Positions 24,401-40,500 of a DNA stretch of 64,000 nucleotides are shown one piece after another (the stretch's first letter is position 1; each line of letters opens with the position of its first letter). The stretch is taken from positions 2,739,407 to 2,803,406 of the forward strand of contig OY757904.1 of the NCBI GenBank assembly GCA_963585895.1. The letters are read 5' to 3'. Below the pieces are notes generated by a model. That model made no database searches. It saw only the letters and a program-made list of their open reading frames with translations, and was not told the DNA's origin. Position numbers and translations under genes: made by a program. This stretch comes from Sepioteuthis lessoniana. Its lineage: Eukaryota > Mollusca > Cephalopoda > Myopsida > Loliginidae.

Positions 24401-26523
24401 AAACCACTGCTTTTAACTAAAAAAAACTACGAATCTCGTTTGCCATACTTTAATGCACTTCGCGATCTGATCACGAAAATAGCGAATATTATGGGAGTGA
24501 AAACGATTGTTCACAAAGTACTTGGATTTGAATTGCTTCTGTCACAGGTAAGTCAGTACATTTCTTTCTTATAATAGCAATGTAGGAATATATATATATA
24601 AGAATCTATCAATAGATCAATGAATTAACGATAGTTTCCAATATTCTGGGATTGTTCTCTTCCAAATTCTAAACATAATCGCGTAGAAATATGCAAGAAA
24701 GTAATGTAATAGAATCAGAAGATATCATTGTTTCGTTGATGAGGTTCAGCTGTTCACACGCATTTTAAAAATATTTTATCATAATTACAAATTGGATGAG
24801 AAACATAATAATTCTATTTTTCTGATTAAAATGCTACAATTTTGGTTAGATCGTAATTTATAGAGCTAATATTAATTAAAATAGATTACTATTCTATTGA
24901 GATGCTGATGAAATTAGATATAAGTTAAGGGGATGGATAAGTTGATTTACGTAACAAGGCGAATGATGAACAACGTTAATCTTTCATACCGCGTCTCTCT
25001 GCTCTATTAATTTTCATTTATTATCTCAATACACAGAGATATAATTTCATTAAAAATATATCATATATCGGCTAATTTACAGTAGAAATAAAAATACATA
25101 AATAAAGATTCATCTCTAAGGAAAATTTCTTAATGAAATTCTTCAGTTTATATAATCTTACTTTCAGCATAATTATTTCAAATATTATTTAATATTTCAG
25201 ATTACTCCCGAGAATAGTCAAGACCCTATAGACGAATATAATCCTACAACCATTGGTGAACTGGAATCTACGACCAATGTATGTAAATATTTGCATCAAA
25301 ATTTTGTTTTTTCCAGCAAACTGTATGAAAATATCATAAAGGTTTTTAACTTTATTTTGGCTCGAATAATCTCCAAACGCCAAATTTTTTTAAAAGAAAA
25401 GCCAAGAGAAGAAGAAATAGATGTTGATAAATTTTGTATACAAAACACACACGTCAATAATTGGACGTTACCTCAAGTTGCTCAAATGGATCACTGCTAC
25501 ACAAGAAATTCGTGTCATATTTCATGCCTCCATAGTGAAAATGGTGTTGGCTCGCTGAGTTGTGTTAAATTAATCGATATCAACCGTTGCTTTTTAGTTG
25601 AAAAGCAAAAACAAACAAACAAACTTTAAAAAACAGAAATTGTAATGATAAAAAAACGAAACTTTGCTACAACGTTGCACATAACAGATTCATTCTATCT
25701 TATCGTTTAAGTATGATTTTTTCCTGTAAAAAGGGATGAAGATATTCGTCTAAATGAATGTCTGAATATTCTCTGTGTTGAATCACTTGCCTCAAAATAT
25801 CGGGAAAATATTTTTCATACGCTACCGGAAGTTAGAGAATTTAAAGATGGGTAATTAAAAATAAAATTTAAAGCGTGAATATGAATTTTTAATTTCAAAA
25901 AATCATTTTATAGTAATGATACTAATATAAAAATGATGTTTTATTTGTATAGTGTGACACATGTGGGACATTAACTGACTTCGGTCAGTTTACTGTTCTG
26001 TCTTCTTTGTATTTCATATCATGTAAATATATTAATTTATAAAGAAGTTTTATGATTATTTTGCCATTTTTTTCATCATTTACTGCTTTGTCGAAGTCAG
26101 TTAATATAAGATTTTTATTATCATCCGTATCATATTAATTTGTTTTTTGTAAGTGTGATACTGTCGCAAGAATGGCACGTACTAGCAATATCTTTGTTAG
26201 AGCAATAGCGTTAAAGTTGTATGAATCAAAAAATAAAACTATTTCAAATTCAGTTTGAAAGGTTATAATAGTGTGGGACATACGTTCGCGCTTACGCCGA
26301 TCATATATATATATATATATATATATATACACGCATACATACACGCATACGCACCCACCCACATACACTCACAGACTTACAACCACACATAAACGAAATC
26401 CCAACGGTTTTTTGTCTGTATTTTTTCGTATTTTCGATTCATTCCATCTTCTTAACTGCCTGATGATTGTTGTTTTGCAAAAAATTCCATGAAACCCAGG
26501 GTTGCAGACAATATTCCATGAAT

Positions 26524-26603
<80 letters not shown>

Positions 26604-29600
26604 GTGCGATAACTATTAACTGTTATATGATAATTCTCTTTTTTTTATTTATAACTAATTATAATTCATATAAATTGAATGTAATTCAGTATTGATACGA
26701 ATTGAAATTTATAAGAGTAAAATAAATTCCTTATAGAATTTTGTTTCTTTTCGGATATATCATGTTTTATCTAAAAAAATGTAACATTTTTTATAATGTC
26801 TTCTATAGTTTTCTCTCATCTCTCGTTATCATATTGAAATTCTAATTTAATTTTAGTCTATAAACCTTTAAAAATTATTTAAAAAGATTATTACTTATTG
26901 TTCATGTATTCGAAGACAAATGCGCTTTTTAAACTAACCCGGATGAATCTAATGGCAGTTGAATTCACGATCAACAGCTTGTTCAACAAATTAACCAGAG
27001 AATCAAATTGACAGTTAATAGTATGCAAGATTAGCGTATTTTTCATTATGTTTGGTACGTGTTATAATCTATGTATGATAGAAATAATACGGTGTCGGTA
27101 ATAATGTTCTATAACGTATGTGCTGAGAAAGGCGCTCCGAACGGAAGGCATTGTGCCAAACTTCGACCAGAGGGCTAACCTTGAGCACAGGTGAATCGAG
27201 GTCACTGGAAATACTGAATCGAAGTCCGTAAACGGAAAAGTCAAAAACGAACAAACTTGACAGTTCATCAAAAAAGATTGCCCGTGAACGCAGTAAATGA
27301 CACGCAGATGTGACGCACTGAGAATGACGTCATAAGTGAATCAAAAAGGTTCACTCCCTCTCCAATGTTGATGACGAAGAGACGTATCTCTTTCATTCTC
27401 CTGATATTCACGCGAAGTTCTACGCTTGAAGCTAATCTGTGAAAAATAAAAAGAAAAAGTTATTTTCCTAAAAATAAACCGAAGCGAATCTTTAATCGAC
27501 GACTATCCAACAGTTACTTGGAATTTTTTTCTCTCGTTTATCCCATTTCTTGATATTTATTGAATTTACCATTTCGTTCATCATAAAGTTTTATTGTATT
27601 TATTATCAATACTTTATTTTTGCTTAAGTTCCTTCTAGATATTCTCAGTATAAATTGTACGCATGAATTCAGAAAGGTTCTGGTTGATGATACCCCAAAT
27701 TTCTTGACCGAAGAAAACTTTTTAATAAAAAGTCTGGTATATGAGATCCATCTCGCAAGCATCTTCTCCCTATTATACTAAACGGACTTGAATCAAAACA
27801 TCTTAACGCCTTACGCCGGGTGGTTCGGGTAATCTTGCAAAGTATGGAGCCTCACATTAAATTGTCCTTGTGTAATATTAGCTTTCGTGGAGAGACATAT
27901 AAACTGGAATAAAAACTCACCAAAAACTCACAAAAAATAGGTTCGAACTTATTTTGCAGTTTGGAGGTTTTTGCTATTTCTGTCTTCATTAGAATTATTA
28001 TACATGTTCTTATTTTCTGACTATTTATTGCTTACATAAAACAATTTTTTTATTAGGTTACATGGCGCAAAATATTCCAAACTGCTCTAGATTTGACTGG
28101 AGAGAATATCACAATTGGATTGAACGAACCTGTCATCGTACAGTCAAAAGAATACCTGAAAAAGTTATTGAATTTATTAAATGATTCCGATGAAAGGTAA
28201 ATTTTCGTATTATACTTATTTTTATAAACATGTTTTCAAGGAGAATTTTAAAAGCACAATTTAAGATAAATCCAAATAAATTCTAAAAGTACAACTTAGT
28301 ACGAGGATTATTCAAAAAGGGAATAAAAAATTTTTTTTTCAGAATTTTTTTCCATAAATATAAATGGAATTTGTTAATAGCAAAAATCATTTTAATTTCG
28401 CAAAAAATGTGTTTTGGAGCTATTCAAAATAGTGGCAAATAAAACAGAGCACCCCGTGCTTGAACAGAGGTCTAACATCAAAATCCTGTTGGCTGAGAAG
28501 TGCAAGTTGTTGTAAAGTTGGCGACCATAGTCGAAGGCTCCCTTTTCGATAACTACTACACCAAAGTGTGGGGGAGGGCGCTACTCCTTTCTCTGGATTG
28601 CTCCACTTTACCCTTGATCTGTACCTTATAATGCTGAGTGTTAAGCAAGGAAGCATCAAATCCCATTTTTTGAGTCTTTAAGGTATGACTTGACCTGGGA
28701 TTGAACCTAGGTCTCCCGCTGTACGGAGAAGAAGAAGTATGTTTTAGTTGAAAAATAATCTTTACAAATGGGTTAGAAATTGGTTTGCTATTACGAGCCT
28801 GAATTGAAAAGACAGTCTATGGAGAGGAAATGTACTGACTCTCCGGAAAAGAAAAGGTTCCCGGCTCAGCAGCCAGTAAAGAATGTGATACTGACGGTCT
28901 TCTGATACATGAAAGGATCCATCACTATTGATTTCCTTGAAAAAGGATCCACTGTAAACAGAGTGTTCCGCTTATTTATTGAATGATCCTCGTATTACTG
29001 TACTAATGTTATATTTTAATAATTTATATTCATACAGATACGCGTCTTTGGATTTTAACAACAACGTCGATAAATGTTGCTATTCATCTGGTTTTATTAC
29101 TGTCATCAAGTAATATTTTATATTACAACTGACTGTTCGTTGTAGCAAACCTATCTTATCTAATTGTTAAAGATTGTTTTTTTTTTTGTTTTTTTTTTAA
29201 ACTAAAACATGCTTATCCGTATATCAACATTTGAATCTTTAACTGGGTATTAAAAGAGATAGAATTTTCTTTTTGCTTTATGGCAATGGGTGCTACGTGC
29301 TAAGCAAACAAGGCAATCGTGGTGAGAACCTAAATCAAAACAACTGTTTAGTGTTTGCTAATTGGCATATTGCAGTCATCCGAATAATCTCGTGTTATTT
29401 TGTGGACGAGATTATTACAAATCATTGAATGAAGTAGGAACAAATTGAAACGCTGGTCTTGAACGCTCGATGTCTAGCGTCGATCATGACGTCATTTTTG
29501 GCAGAGTAGAAAAGAGAAATAAAACTTTGGAGGTACCATTATTGCATGAATAAAGTGGATAAAACGGGTTTTGGCAAAAGGTCAGTCGGGGTTTAATGTT

Positions 29601-29816
29601 TTGTAAACATGTCTCACTGATCATTACTACTGACGATCGAGTTTTATCCTCGATGGGAGCTAAATTTTTGTGGTATTGGATCAATTTCAAGCAAAGGTTG
29701 GTAAATAATAAAGCCGGATTAAATAACCCTTGAAAGATTTGGTCTGAAAACTTCACTTGAATCCTAATCTGTATTAGAGAATTAGAGTTTAATTGTGCGA
29801 AACTGTTTTCGTACTC

Positions 29817-29884
<68 letters not shown>

Positions 29885-32800
29885 TGTTTGTGAGTATACG
29901 TGCGTGCGTGAAAAATATTGAACTATTTCCAAATCCATTTTTCCTATTAAAAATTGAAATCAAATAAATTAAACTATTGTTTCTTTTATTTTATCTATAT
30001 TGATATACGTACTTGATCGAAATTTTAACCACCCTGTCCACAGAACTTAGAAAACGCTAACGGTATCTCCTGTCGAGGGATAAGACCCCACCAAAGAATG
30101 TCCTGGGTATAACACTGATGGTGAGGCTCTAGTTCTTGAGCTCTCGAGAATATCGAGTACCCCTTCATTGTTATTACTCTCAGGTCCCCTTTAACCCTGA
30201 GGGTAGTACCTAATGAAGTAACATATATGGATTAAATAGGTCTGTTTACAATTTATTTATATTAGACAGGAATATTTGATATATAAAGTAAGTTAGCGAC
30301 CGTAGTCGAGGATAACCCGAAGGCTCCCTTTTCAATAGCTACTGCACCGAGATGTAGAGGAGGACACTACTTCTTTCCTTGGATTACTTCACTTTACTCT
30401 TGATACCGACCTTATAATGTTGAGTGTTAAGCAAGGAGGTATCAAGTACCACTTTTAGAGCTTTTGGTATGACTCAACCTAGGATTGAACCCCGGTCTCC
30501 CGGACCATTGGCGAACAATCTACCCACCAGGGCAATATTCATATGTAAAAAAGCCTCTCAAGAAACAACTACACAGTGATGTAAATATGCATATATACTG
30601 TTACCAAATTCCCTAACTTCGAGGTATAAAAATAACTTCAAAAGTTTTGACATGTCGTTAAAATCAATCAATTGATCAATTCGTCTTCGTCGTTCTAAAT
30701 TGATTTTGGTAAGTTCATGACTATGTTTTCCTAATTTTTAGTGATCAAAAAGGAATGTTGCATTTAATATGATAAATCCATTTCTATTAACGCCACACAG
30801 AAATTTTTAATTTAAAAAATATCCTAATTATCTTTAAATTTTGCTTCGTGGTTTAATTTTTAAAATAGCGAATATTTTTGATAATACACACAACAGTATA
30901 ACATAATGTTGAGTTAAATTCAATAAACAAATAAGAAGGCGTCTTTTTGTTTTTGTTCAGTGATCTGATTGACTACACGGTGATACGATTTGTACTACCA
31001 AAGCTAGACGCAATGCCTGAACAGTTTTACGAATTGTACCAGCACTACAAAAAGGTAAGTATTCTTATTTTCAAAGACGATTAAACACAACGTAAGCTCA
31101 TTGATCATTCTTGTACTGGATATGTCTGAAAAGTAAGATACAAATATTTACTAATCATTGATATACAAATAAAACATTGAGAATATGTTACCAGCACTAC
31201 TATACTATTATTTCTGACCGTTGACATCAAGATAGATGCACTTATCTTGTTGACAACACTGTATGCTTTTAAGCCTTTGATTCAAGATGATAGATGTGGG
31301 GCATATTTCGTGATATGGCTGTGAATTGGGATCTTTTGGAATCAATGAAATTGGCCATTACAAATTGCAAATATCAGAAAAATACCATCTAATTGGGACG
31401 AAAAGCAAATTGAATGAAGAATATTTTATTTGCCGCCACATTATTCGAAGAGGATATTTGTACACTCGTACACCGATAAGATAAGTGCATCTGTCTTAAT
31501 GAAAGCAACATAAAAAAAGTAACATAGTAGTGATGGTAACCTATGTACAATGTTTTATTTGTTTTATACAAAGCAATTTGAATTACTAAATGTCAGTACC
31601 TTTACTTTTTGAATATCTCTCATACGTAATTACTATTCGGATAGAATATCTTTATCTTATTTGTGTATAGAAAAAGAATAAAATTCAGCAAAGGATTCTT
31701 TTAGAAGTAATCGAAATATTTTATCAATAGTAACCTAATCCCACAATATATGTCAAATCTTATTTTATTCAATTTTAGGGAGACAATAAATATCTATTTC
31801 CCTTAAAGAATGGGTGTGTCCACTGGATGCCTTGTAGGTTGTCTTTTGATAGTTCAGAAACCCATTCTCGATATATTTTTCTCTGTTCTTGTCTTCTATC
31901 ATTTTGTCATAGAACAGTATTTAACATGGTTATGACTATTTTACTTTCCATCATCATCAAATAAGCTTTTTACAATTATTGTACTCCTTTCACATACTGC
32001 CTGTTCATAGAACAATATATGCGTATTTCTTGCTGTTGGGACACGCGTCTCAGTAGTTTTTCAATTCAAATTCTATGTATATCATGCATATATCAAATGT
32101 TTCTGTATGCGTATATGAGTTTATTTTGATCTTTCCTTCCGTTTATTCTGTGTTAGTATATCACAGATATAGTAATACTAATTAATGATTAATGGGCTTG
32201 ACAAAATATCTTCTCTTCTTACAAACATCTCAATACAATGTCCTGAGTATATGCCTTTTAATAATAGTAAAATATTATCTACTTCTACATCTTATTTTCG
32301 AATACTTTATTTAAGTGATTTGAGAAAATTTTGGGCAGGAATACTAATATGGAGCATAAAATTCCACGTATAAATGTAAATATTTTGTATTAACTCAAAT
32401 CATTTGCTCAGTTGAAATTTGATGTAAGATAAATGGTTTTCAAACGTTTTCGAGCAGAATGGGATTAAGTAACACAAAAATATCTTGAAAACATTTCCAT
32501 AAATACATATGTATTTTTTGTTTTTAATGATATATCAACCTTTAGTAGGTTATTTAATACCAAAGCCATTCTCCTAGAATGCTAGTACCTAGTGGTACTA
32601 TTTAACCCATAGCTGGGAGCGATAAGGGAGTTCGATACCTTTCCCAAGGTGAACGTAATAGCGCGACTGGAGTACGAACTCGCGTACTACGATTCCGCAG
32701 TCCATTGTTTTAACCGTTACACCACGACGACACCCCCGCCGTAATTACAGATTTTAATAATCTTTTTTATTGTTTAAATGTTTTTTGTTCTATTTTATTG

Positions 32801-33713
32801 ATTTATTTCTTTTTTTTAAATATTTTTTTAGATAATCTCAGGAATTGAAGACGATGATCGAGAACTAAGCTGTGTTATATTTGCTGGCAATATGATGCCC
32901 GGAGTGGTTGGGAAAATTTATTCCGATCGTTATTTTTCCGAAGCAGTAAAATACAGGGTTAAGTAGCATTTTTACATTTTATTTTCAATAATTATGTCAA
33001 TAATACATTTTATATATGTAATTAAAGTCTGAATCTTAATTTAATTTTCCAAAAAAGGTTTTCGAAAATCTGGAAGCAGGTTTCATTCGCTTAAAACCCG
33101 AGTTTACTGAAAACTAAAGCAAGACGAAACCAAGAATTAAAAATTTTTTTCTTATTCTTGTGTAGAAGTTATTTGAATTTCTAAAATTTGGTATTTGGGC
33201 TTTTAAGTTTCCGTGCTTTAGGTACTCTCACTAAAAAACGTCCAGTATTCAATCGTTTTATCTCTGATCTGTTTTCATCTTTTACCATTGAAATTGGGAG
33301 TCATACATTCAGCCCAAGTAATTTCACGAAGACATTGTTCATTTTGACATGTGTTGATTTTAATTATAACTATACAACTTACCCTATATGCATATCAATA
33401 TAGTTCCCGTCATGAATGACGGCCATATTTAAGAATGAATCAACATCTAATCTTACCCCCTCTCTCTTAATCTTTCACTTTCTTTTCTTTTCACTCTAAA
33501 TAAGATATTTTATATTTCACCTTTCTTCCTTATTTACGTCATGTCGTATTCTTTCTTTTTCATTTTCTCTTTCCACCCAAAGTTTATGTTTTTCCAACTT
33601 CTCACCAAGTTAGAATTTATTTTCACTTATTTTCTTTTTTCTCTCATTTTTTCTGTTTACACGAGTAATGCATAATGATTATTTTTATTACTTTATTGTG
33701 AGGGTAGGTTCCG

Positions 33714-33787
<74 letters not shown>

Positions 33788-35643
33788 CCATTGAGTCGAG
33801 AACTTTTAGGTACCTTCTTATATATATATATGAGGAGGAGCCTAAAAGTTCTCGACCCAACTAAGATGAAATTATCTTTTATTTCTTATTTTTCCAGTAT
33901 TTTCCCAGTTATTTAAACTACACTCAATCTATTTTTCCGTAAGAAACACATGGAAATCAATAAAGTGAAGGCAATTTTTTCTTTTGTTATTTTGTGTCAA
34001 TTCATCTCAGTGAAATCAGCATCAGACAGATGATACAAATATTAAACTAATGTTACTTTGCGAGGGACTCGAACTAGGAATCAGAAAGAGGAGACGAAGT
34101 GGTTGTCGCTTGATCTCTGTGACAAACACATTGTTTCAAAACGCCGCACACGTTTGGACGTTACAAGTTCCTTTTGAAGCGGTCTCATATACAAGAAAAT
34201 ATGAAGTAGTTTTTGTTGTTCATTCAACGGAGAAAAGATTGATTCTTTTATAAATCGACACCCAACCTCAATGTAGAGGTTGGCTCCCTCACTTAAATCT
34301 CAAGATATTGGCCTGTTTCCCGTCGTACAAAACTCATCTCTCTTCATGACTTTCCACAGCCAACAACAAAGACTCTAAGGATTTATATACGTATTCTCAT
34401 AGATTCTCTTGGCCGGATATTGAATTTTGACCCGTCAACTGTCAATCACTCCGACGCACATGTTCATTTGAGGGAGAAGTAATTTCATAAAACTGAGAAT
34501 GACACCAAATTGTTGCCTTAATGAAAGTTAATTGTTTTGTTTTACTTTTAATTCACAGAATATTCACGTACCCAAAATGATTCATTCCACGGCTCTGGAG
34601 ATGATACGGAAGCTGGAGTGGATGGATAAGTCTACAAAATTAAAAGGCTTGAAGAAGGTAAAAACAAAATTACAAAGTTTTATTATAGAATAGATCTACA
34701 TTGTTAGTATCATCTTGAACATGTACATTTTGCGAGATTTTTGATTTGAAATTATATAAATATGTGTATATAGGCATCCAAGTACACAATTTTAATGTGT
34801 CAGAATTATTTTTCAAAACAATACAGAAAGGAAAAGTAAATTGCCGAAAAATGAAGGGCAATTCTTTTAAGTCTTTACTTCAATAGCATCTATCTAGCAT
34901 TGTGTGGCTTAATATGGGATTGACAAAGTTGTGTATTATTGTTTAATTGTATCTATTTAGAAGCATTTGGTTTGCAGTGTGGTTGAGATGATTTAATGCT
35001 TCTTGCAAATACACCGGCCTCAAGCTGAATCTTTTCTGCATAGCCTGGAGCAGGCAGCAAAGGGTGTTGGTCTCAACGTGAACTCAAATATAACAGAGTT
35101 CATGTTTTTTTAAACAAGATTATGTTATCTCAATAAATGGTAAGCCGCTGAAATTAGTAGACCAGTTCCTATACATCGATAGTAATATCTCATCTACTAA
35201 AAGCGATGTCAACATGCGTATAGCTAAAGCATGGACTACCATTCACAGATTAATAACTATATGGAAATCTGATCTCTCTGATAGAATAAAACGAGAATTC
35301 TTCTAAGCTATTGTCGTGTCAGTAGTATTGTATATCTGCACCACCTGTACTTTAACGAAGCAATTGGAGAAAAAGTTTGATGAGAACTACAAAAGGATAA
35401 TGTATGCTGTTTTGAACAAATCCTGGAAGCAAAATTCTACAAAATAGCAGCTGTACGGCTACTTACACCCTATCTCACAAACCATCCAAATAAGGAGAGC
35501 AAGATATGCTGGAGAAATTAGGAGAAACTCATAAAAGACTTTATATTATGGAATCCTACGTATGGACACACCAGGCTGTATCCTGGGTCCACACAGAGCT
35601 GATATATGTAAATCTTTGCGGGTTGACCAACACTGGTATGTCC

Positions 35644-35722
<79 letters not shown>

Positions 35723-37482
35723 CCTATCATTACGATTCGTTGATATTGATAATGATGGTTTAATTGTATCTAGTTAGGACCAATTGCTTTGCAATGGGAT
35801 TGAGATATTTGTGTATTTTACCCTAGTACCAGCCGTAAGTGTTCAAGCCCATATAAAAGCCGTTATTTGACATACTGATTTTCAAGTCAGACAAGCCATG
35901 TTTAATGTGAAAATTGACGAAATAGAATCTTTCTCTTACGAATGTTCTATTCAGTGGAATTGTACTAGAAAAAGTTAAGTAAATATGTGTAGAATATAAG
36001 GATAAGATTTAGAAAAAGTTTACTTACAGAGGCATCGGGTTAGTGTAACACTTTCTAAACTTTTATTGATCATATCAGAATGAAAACACATTTTAGTGCA
36101 ATTTGTGAAATATATCTAAAAAAGATATTTATACATTTTAGTTTATTAAAAATAATTTAAACGACAGAACATTGTTAGAAATTGTTTTTTCTTTAATGAA
36201 TTAATGATAATAATGTGTAAGAGATGATAATCTTACATTAGCTGTTTTTTCTCATCAATAGACACCATATTTAGAGATGAGCAGCAGTTGTTTCCTAACT
36301 GAACTATTTGATCCTAACAATTAATCTATGAGGTCCTTCCACCCATCATCTGGTGAAGCGCAACATTCACAATGCTGTATCACATGGATTCCATTGCTAT
36401 ATGCTTGTGTGGCTCGTAAAATACTCTCCTCGCTTAGAGACTTACCCAGTGACAAGCCAGTGCAGGATATCAAAGTGGTTGTGGAGGCGAGGAAAAAAAA
36501 CCCCCAAAACCCCAAAAAACAAAAGAAAGCTCCCTTTCCCTTTCTTAAGTTTTAACTTAGTTAAAACCCAACTCTCCCATTTTAACTTGATCATGTTGGA
36601 TTATCTGTTTCTATCATTTAACCAAAATTATTCAGAAGAAATTGATTCATAGTTTTCTGAAGTAATGGAAATGTTTTTATTTCCTGTTTTTATTCTCTAC
36701 ATCTTCATACTTTTTGATGACATTATTCTCTTTCTTCAAAAGGAACTGCATGAAAGAGAACTGACATTGACTAACGAGAAAAGTTATCTTTTTTTTATAT
36801 TCACAGAGAATAAACAAGTGCATTTGAAGGTCAGTGAAATGTCTGAGTGAGTTGAACGCTACTCAATACATTGGCCAATAGATAAATTTTGGAGGTGGGG
36901 GAACAGTAGACAGTTGTTAATACAACTACATAGCCGAACAAATAATTGAATTATTAACAAGTAAATGAAGGAATATAGATATTTCTACCTTAAAATTCTC
37001 AATTTCGTCTGAGGTCACATATTGTTTTGTTTTTGTTCTACAAACTTTAAGACTACTAAATAGACAAACAAATAATTAAATGATAGATAAATAAATAAAT
37101 AAATATATTTGAAGAAACACCCCACAAAGCAGCAGCTTTAAAGCCACTTATCTTCCTTACTTGGATGGTTTGTGAGATCACAAACCATCCAATACGAATA
37201 AGTCATGCGGGTCTCACTGTTGGAGAAATAAGTCTGAATTTATGAGCGACTTTCTCTTACGTAGAATCTCATTGCAAAACAATTGGCACCAAATAAATAC
37301 AATTAAACCAGCATTATCAACATCATCAACAATCGTGTTGATTTGTCGGACTCTCTCTCTCTCTCTCTCTCTCTCTTGCCGTGGACATGCCAGTATTGGT
37401 CGACCAGCAAATATTTACATATATCAGCTCTGTGTGGACACAGGATGCACCCTAGAGGAATTGCCTGGAGCAATAGGGATAG

Positions 37483-37534
<52 letters not shown>

Positions 37535-40500
37535 TGGGAAATCAGTGCTCTCAGCATGACTTGAAGTCGATAATGAGTAAGAAAAATGGTTTGATATTGT
37601 TTTTAGCGATGTTTTCTTTATTAGAAAGTAAATGAGACGGACTTTCAATTCCTTTTCAATATACAGAACTATTTCTCCTTTTTTGTATTTAATGTAAGAG
37701 AATAAAATCTCATTTTTTTTATAAATGTGAAGTGAGAAACTGGATCAAAATAGTTTTTAGTGACGGAAAAATACTCTACTCTGATAAAAACGTAAAGTGT
37801 ATAAATAATTAATTCTTCATGTTTGATTTTAAGTCCATGAAATTAGAAAAAACAGTAGATAATTCAAAATGATTATCGGATGAAATTTTTAGGAAATCTG
37901 AATTTAAAGAGAAAAATTAAAAGTTTAATTTCTGTTCTAAATTTGTCAAATACTTTATTGTTATAGGAGTCATTCATTTCATGTTAGTTTTGCAATTACA
38001 GGATACGATTAATCAATTGTCATTTAGATTACGCAAAACTGAAAATAACAATGAAATTTCACTTTATCAGATGTATTAACCAAAATTAACACGAAAAGGA
38101 TTAAATTTATTTAAAGAACTCGTCATGGTCTCCTTGTTTTAATTAGTGAATTCTTCCGTTATCCTTTCCTTCAGTTCATTTTTGGTGCTGCATGGAGTTT
38201 TGTTGGTCTCTCACTAAACCGCGCCCCACACATAATGATCAAAGAGATTGTAATCTTGGGAGATAGGCCGCTAGATGTTAGATGATATCATCATCATCAT
38301 CATTATGTCGTGCCGCTAGCACGGATATCCCTGACCCTCTCTCGCCACTTTTCCCTATCGTTCATCGCCTCTGGCAGGTCTTCAGGGCTACATCCCGTAT
38401 CCTCACATAGCTGCTGTATGTATGTTCGAGCTAGTCGTCTTGCTTTTGCTCGGCCATATGTGGGGGTCCGTACATCACTTATGAGCTCGACTCTGCTTCT
38501 CCAGCAGTGTCTTGCGTGTCTGGTTCGTCTAACTTGGATAGTTTTCGTGATGGGAGGCAGGTGGCAGTATAGTTGATGCTTTGTGGGGTGTTGCCTCCAG
38601 GACTTGTTCAATATTGCTTGCAACATTCTCGTGTAATTGCCGTCTAGCTTCTTCTCCAGCCGTTTTATAAGCGTCTAAGTGGTGTATCCATACAGCAGTA
38701 CCGACACGACCGCTGCCTGGAAGAAACTGCGTTTCATTTTATCGGTCAGGTCTGATTTCCATATGATTGATAGCTTATCGATAGCAGTCCATGCCTTCGT
38801 TAGCCGCGTGTCGATGTCTTTTTCGATTGATGAGACATTGCTTCCTAGGTAGGTGAATTTGTCTACCAGTTTCAGAGAGGTTCCCTCTAGTGTGGAAATG
38901 TCGCCTGCTTGATTAAAGTGCATATATTCAGTTTTGTGTGCATTGATACTGAGGCCAATGCCTGTGGCGGCTCGTTCCAAACTATGCAGTAGTGTTTCGG
39001 CTTGGTTGGGCGTATTTGCCAGTATCGCGATGTCATCGGCGTAGTCGGCGTCGGTAATTATATTTGTACCTTCTACTTCTTTTCTTTGTCAGCTCGAAGC
39101 CGTTTTCTCTGATTTTATCAATTGATGTTCAAAGCACGTAGTCTAGGCAGATGATAAAGAGGTATGGGACTAGTGTGTCCCCTTGTAGCACTCCTGCTAC
39201 AATGTCGAAGTATTCTGTGTCTCCATCCGGTGAACGTACTTTCACTTTGATGTTACTATAGAGAATCGTTATTGCTGCTGCGGTCTATTTTGGTATGCTG
39301 TATGCTAATAGAATTTGTTCCATCTTCCCTCTGTGAATGGAATCGAAGGCCTTGGTAAAGTCGACAAATAGTAATGTCGCCAGTAGGTTTTTTGCCCGTA
39401 CGCCTTCAAGGATTCTATGGATAGTCAATATTTGTGAGATCGTTGACCTATTTCTTCGGAAGCCATTTTGGTTTTTCCTAAGGATGTTGTCGATTTTGGG
39501 TTCGATGCAGTTTCGTAGTAGGGCATTGTAAATTTTGATTGCTATAGATGTAAGTGTTATACCTCGATAGTTTTTGGCTAATCCAAGGTCACCCTTTTTA
39601 GGGAAGGGGAGGATGCATCCCTTCATCCATCTGTCTATCGGATTTTGATTATAGACTGCGTTGCAGTGTCGGAGCAGTATGTCGTCGAATTGTCTGGTCT
39701 TCCATACTTCCGGGGGAATCTCGTCAAGCCCAGCAGCTTTCCTATTTTTAAGTTTTTTAAGAACAGAGTTGAGTTCTTCTTGCGTGAACGGTCCAAGTTT
39801 AATGTCCAATTGTTTACTAATAATTCTGGTGATTGGTTCATGCGTAACTTTCGGTGGGTTTCCTAGTAGATTTTCGAAATGTTGTTTCCACAGTTTTATT
39901 CTTTCTTGTTGGTTTGCAGCTTTAAATTTTGCTTTGGTTGTGCTCTTCCTTCTACTCACTTCGTTTATTGTTTGCCAGGCTATCCTAGATTGCCTATCTT
40001 CAACTGAGTTTCTAATAGTCGCAGAAAATTTACAGGCAGTCAACATTGGGTTCTGCTGCTTGTGTAGCATGGTGCAGAGTCTTCTGTTACCAGATATAGG
40101 ACCTTCCACCTGTCACCCTCTTAATACAGGACACCATTACCTCCTCTAGGCACTTGATGTAAGCCTTTATGTTGAGTCTGAGACCATTTGGGAAGATGAA
40201 TGGAGGTATAACATCATTATCGCTAGTGATCACCCCAAACACTATGATGTGAACTCAATGCTTAGTTTTCATTAATATCAGTAAATCTTGTGGAGTCAGA
40301 TAAAGCCAACGGTTGTTCTGTGAATTTATCATCTGATCTGAGTAGAAATTTTTCTCATCTGAGAAAACCAAAGCATGTTCGATTTGAGAAGATGCTTGAG
40401 TTTCTTCGAAAGTGCGGTCTTTCCTCTTGTCCTTCATGGCTATGATAAACATGGACTCGTTTTTATCTTATATGAGAAATACCGAATGTCTTTATGCACC

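Larger units (their letters stand above)
28197..30960. other. Intron 8 (about 2.8 kb)
   Basis: Holds a TIR element with a nested SINE (28300-28994), a (TG)n tract (29820-29881), a family C repeat (30045-30262) and a family B SINE (30296-30540). The minus frame 29484-29963 covers the (TG)n and is spurious. Confidence 0.8.
31055..32831. other. Intron 9 (about 1.8 kb)
   Basis: Holds the MITE at 31225-31501 and a family A SINE at 32515-32741; the remainder is unremarkable AT-rich sequence. Confidence 0.7.

Noticed and set aside
25291-25629. 112-codon plus frame running on from exon 7
   Set aside because: It starts after a good GTATGT donor, lacks M13 similarity and the next M13 block continues in phase at 28057.
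35030-35815. Twin-priming inversion of one LINE insertion
   Set aside because: The two pieces face each other tail to tail, whereas twin priming leaves the 3' piece with its tail at the outer end. A composite of two repeats fits better.
39661-40149. 162-codon plus frame
   Set aside because: It is the antisense of the LINE reverse transcriptase frame at 39285-40109.
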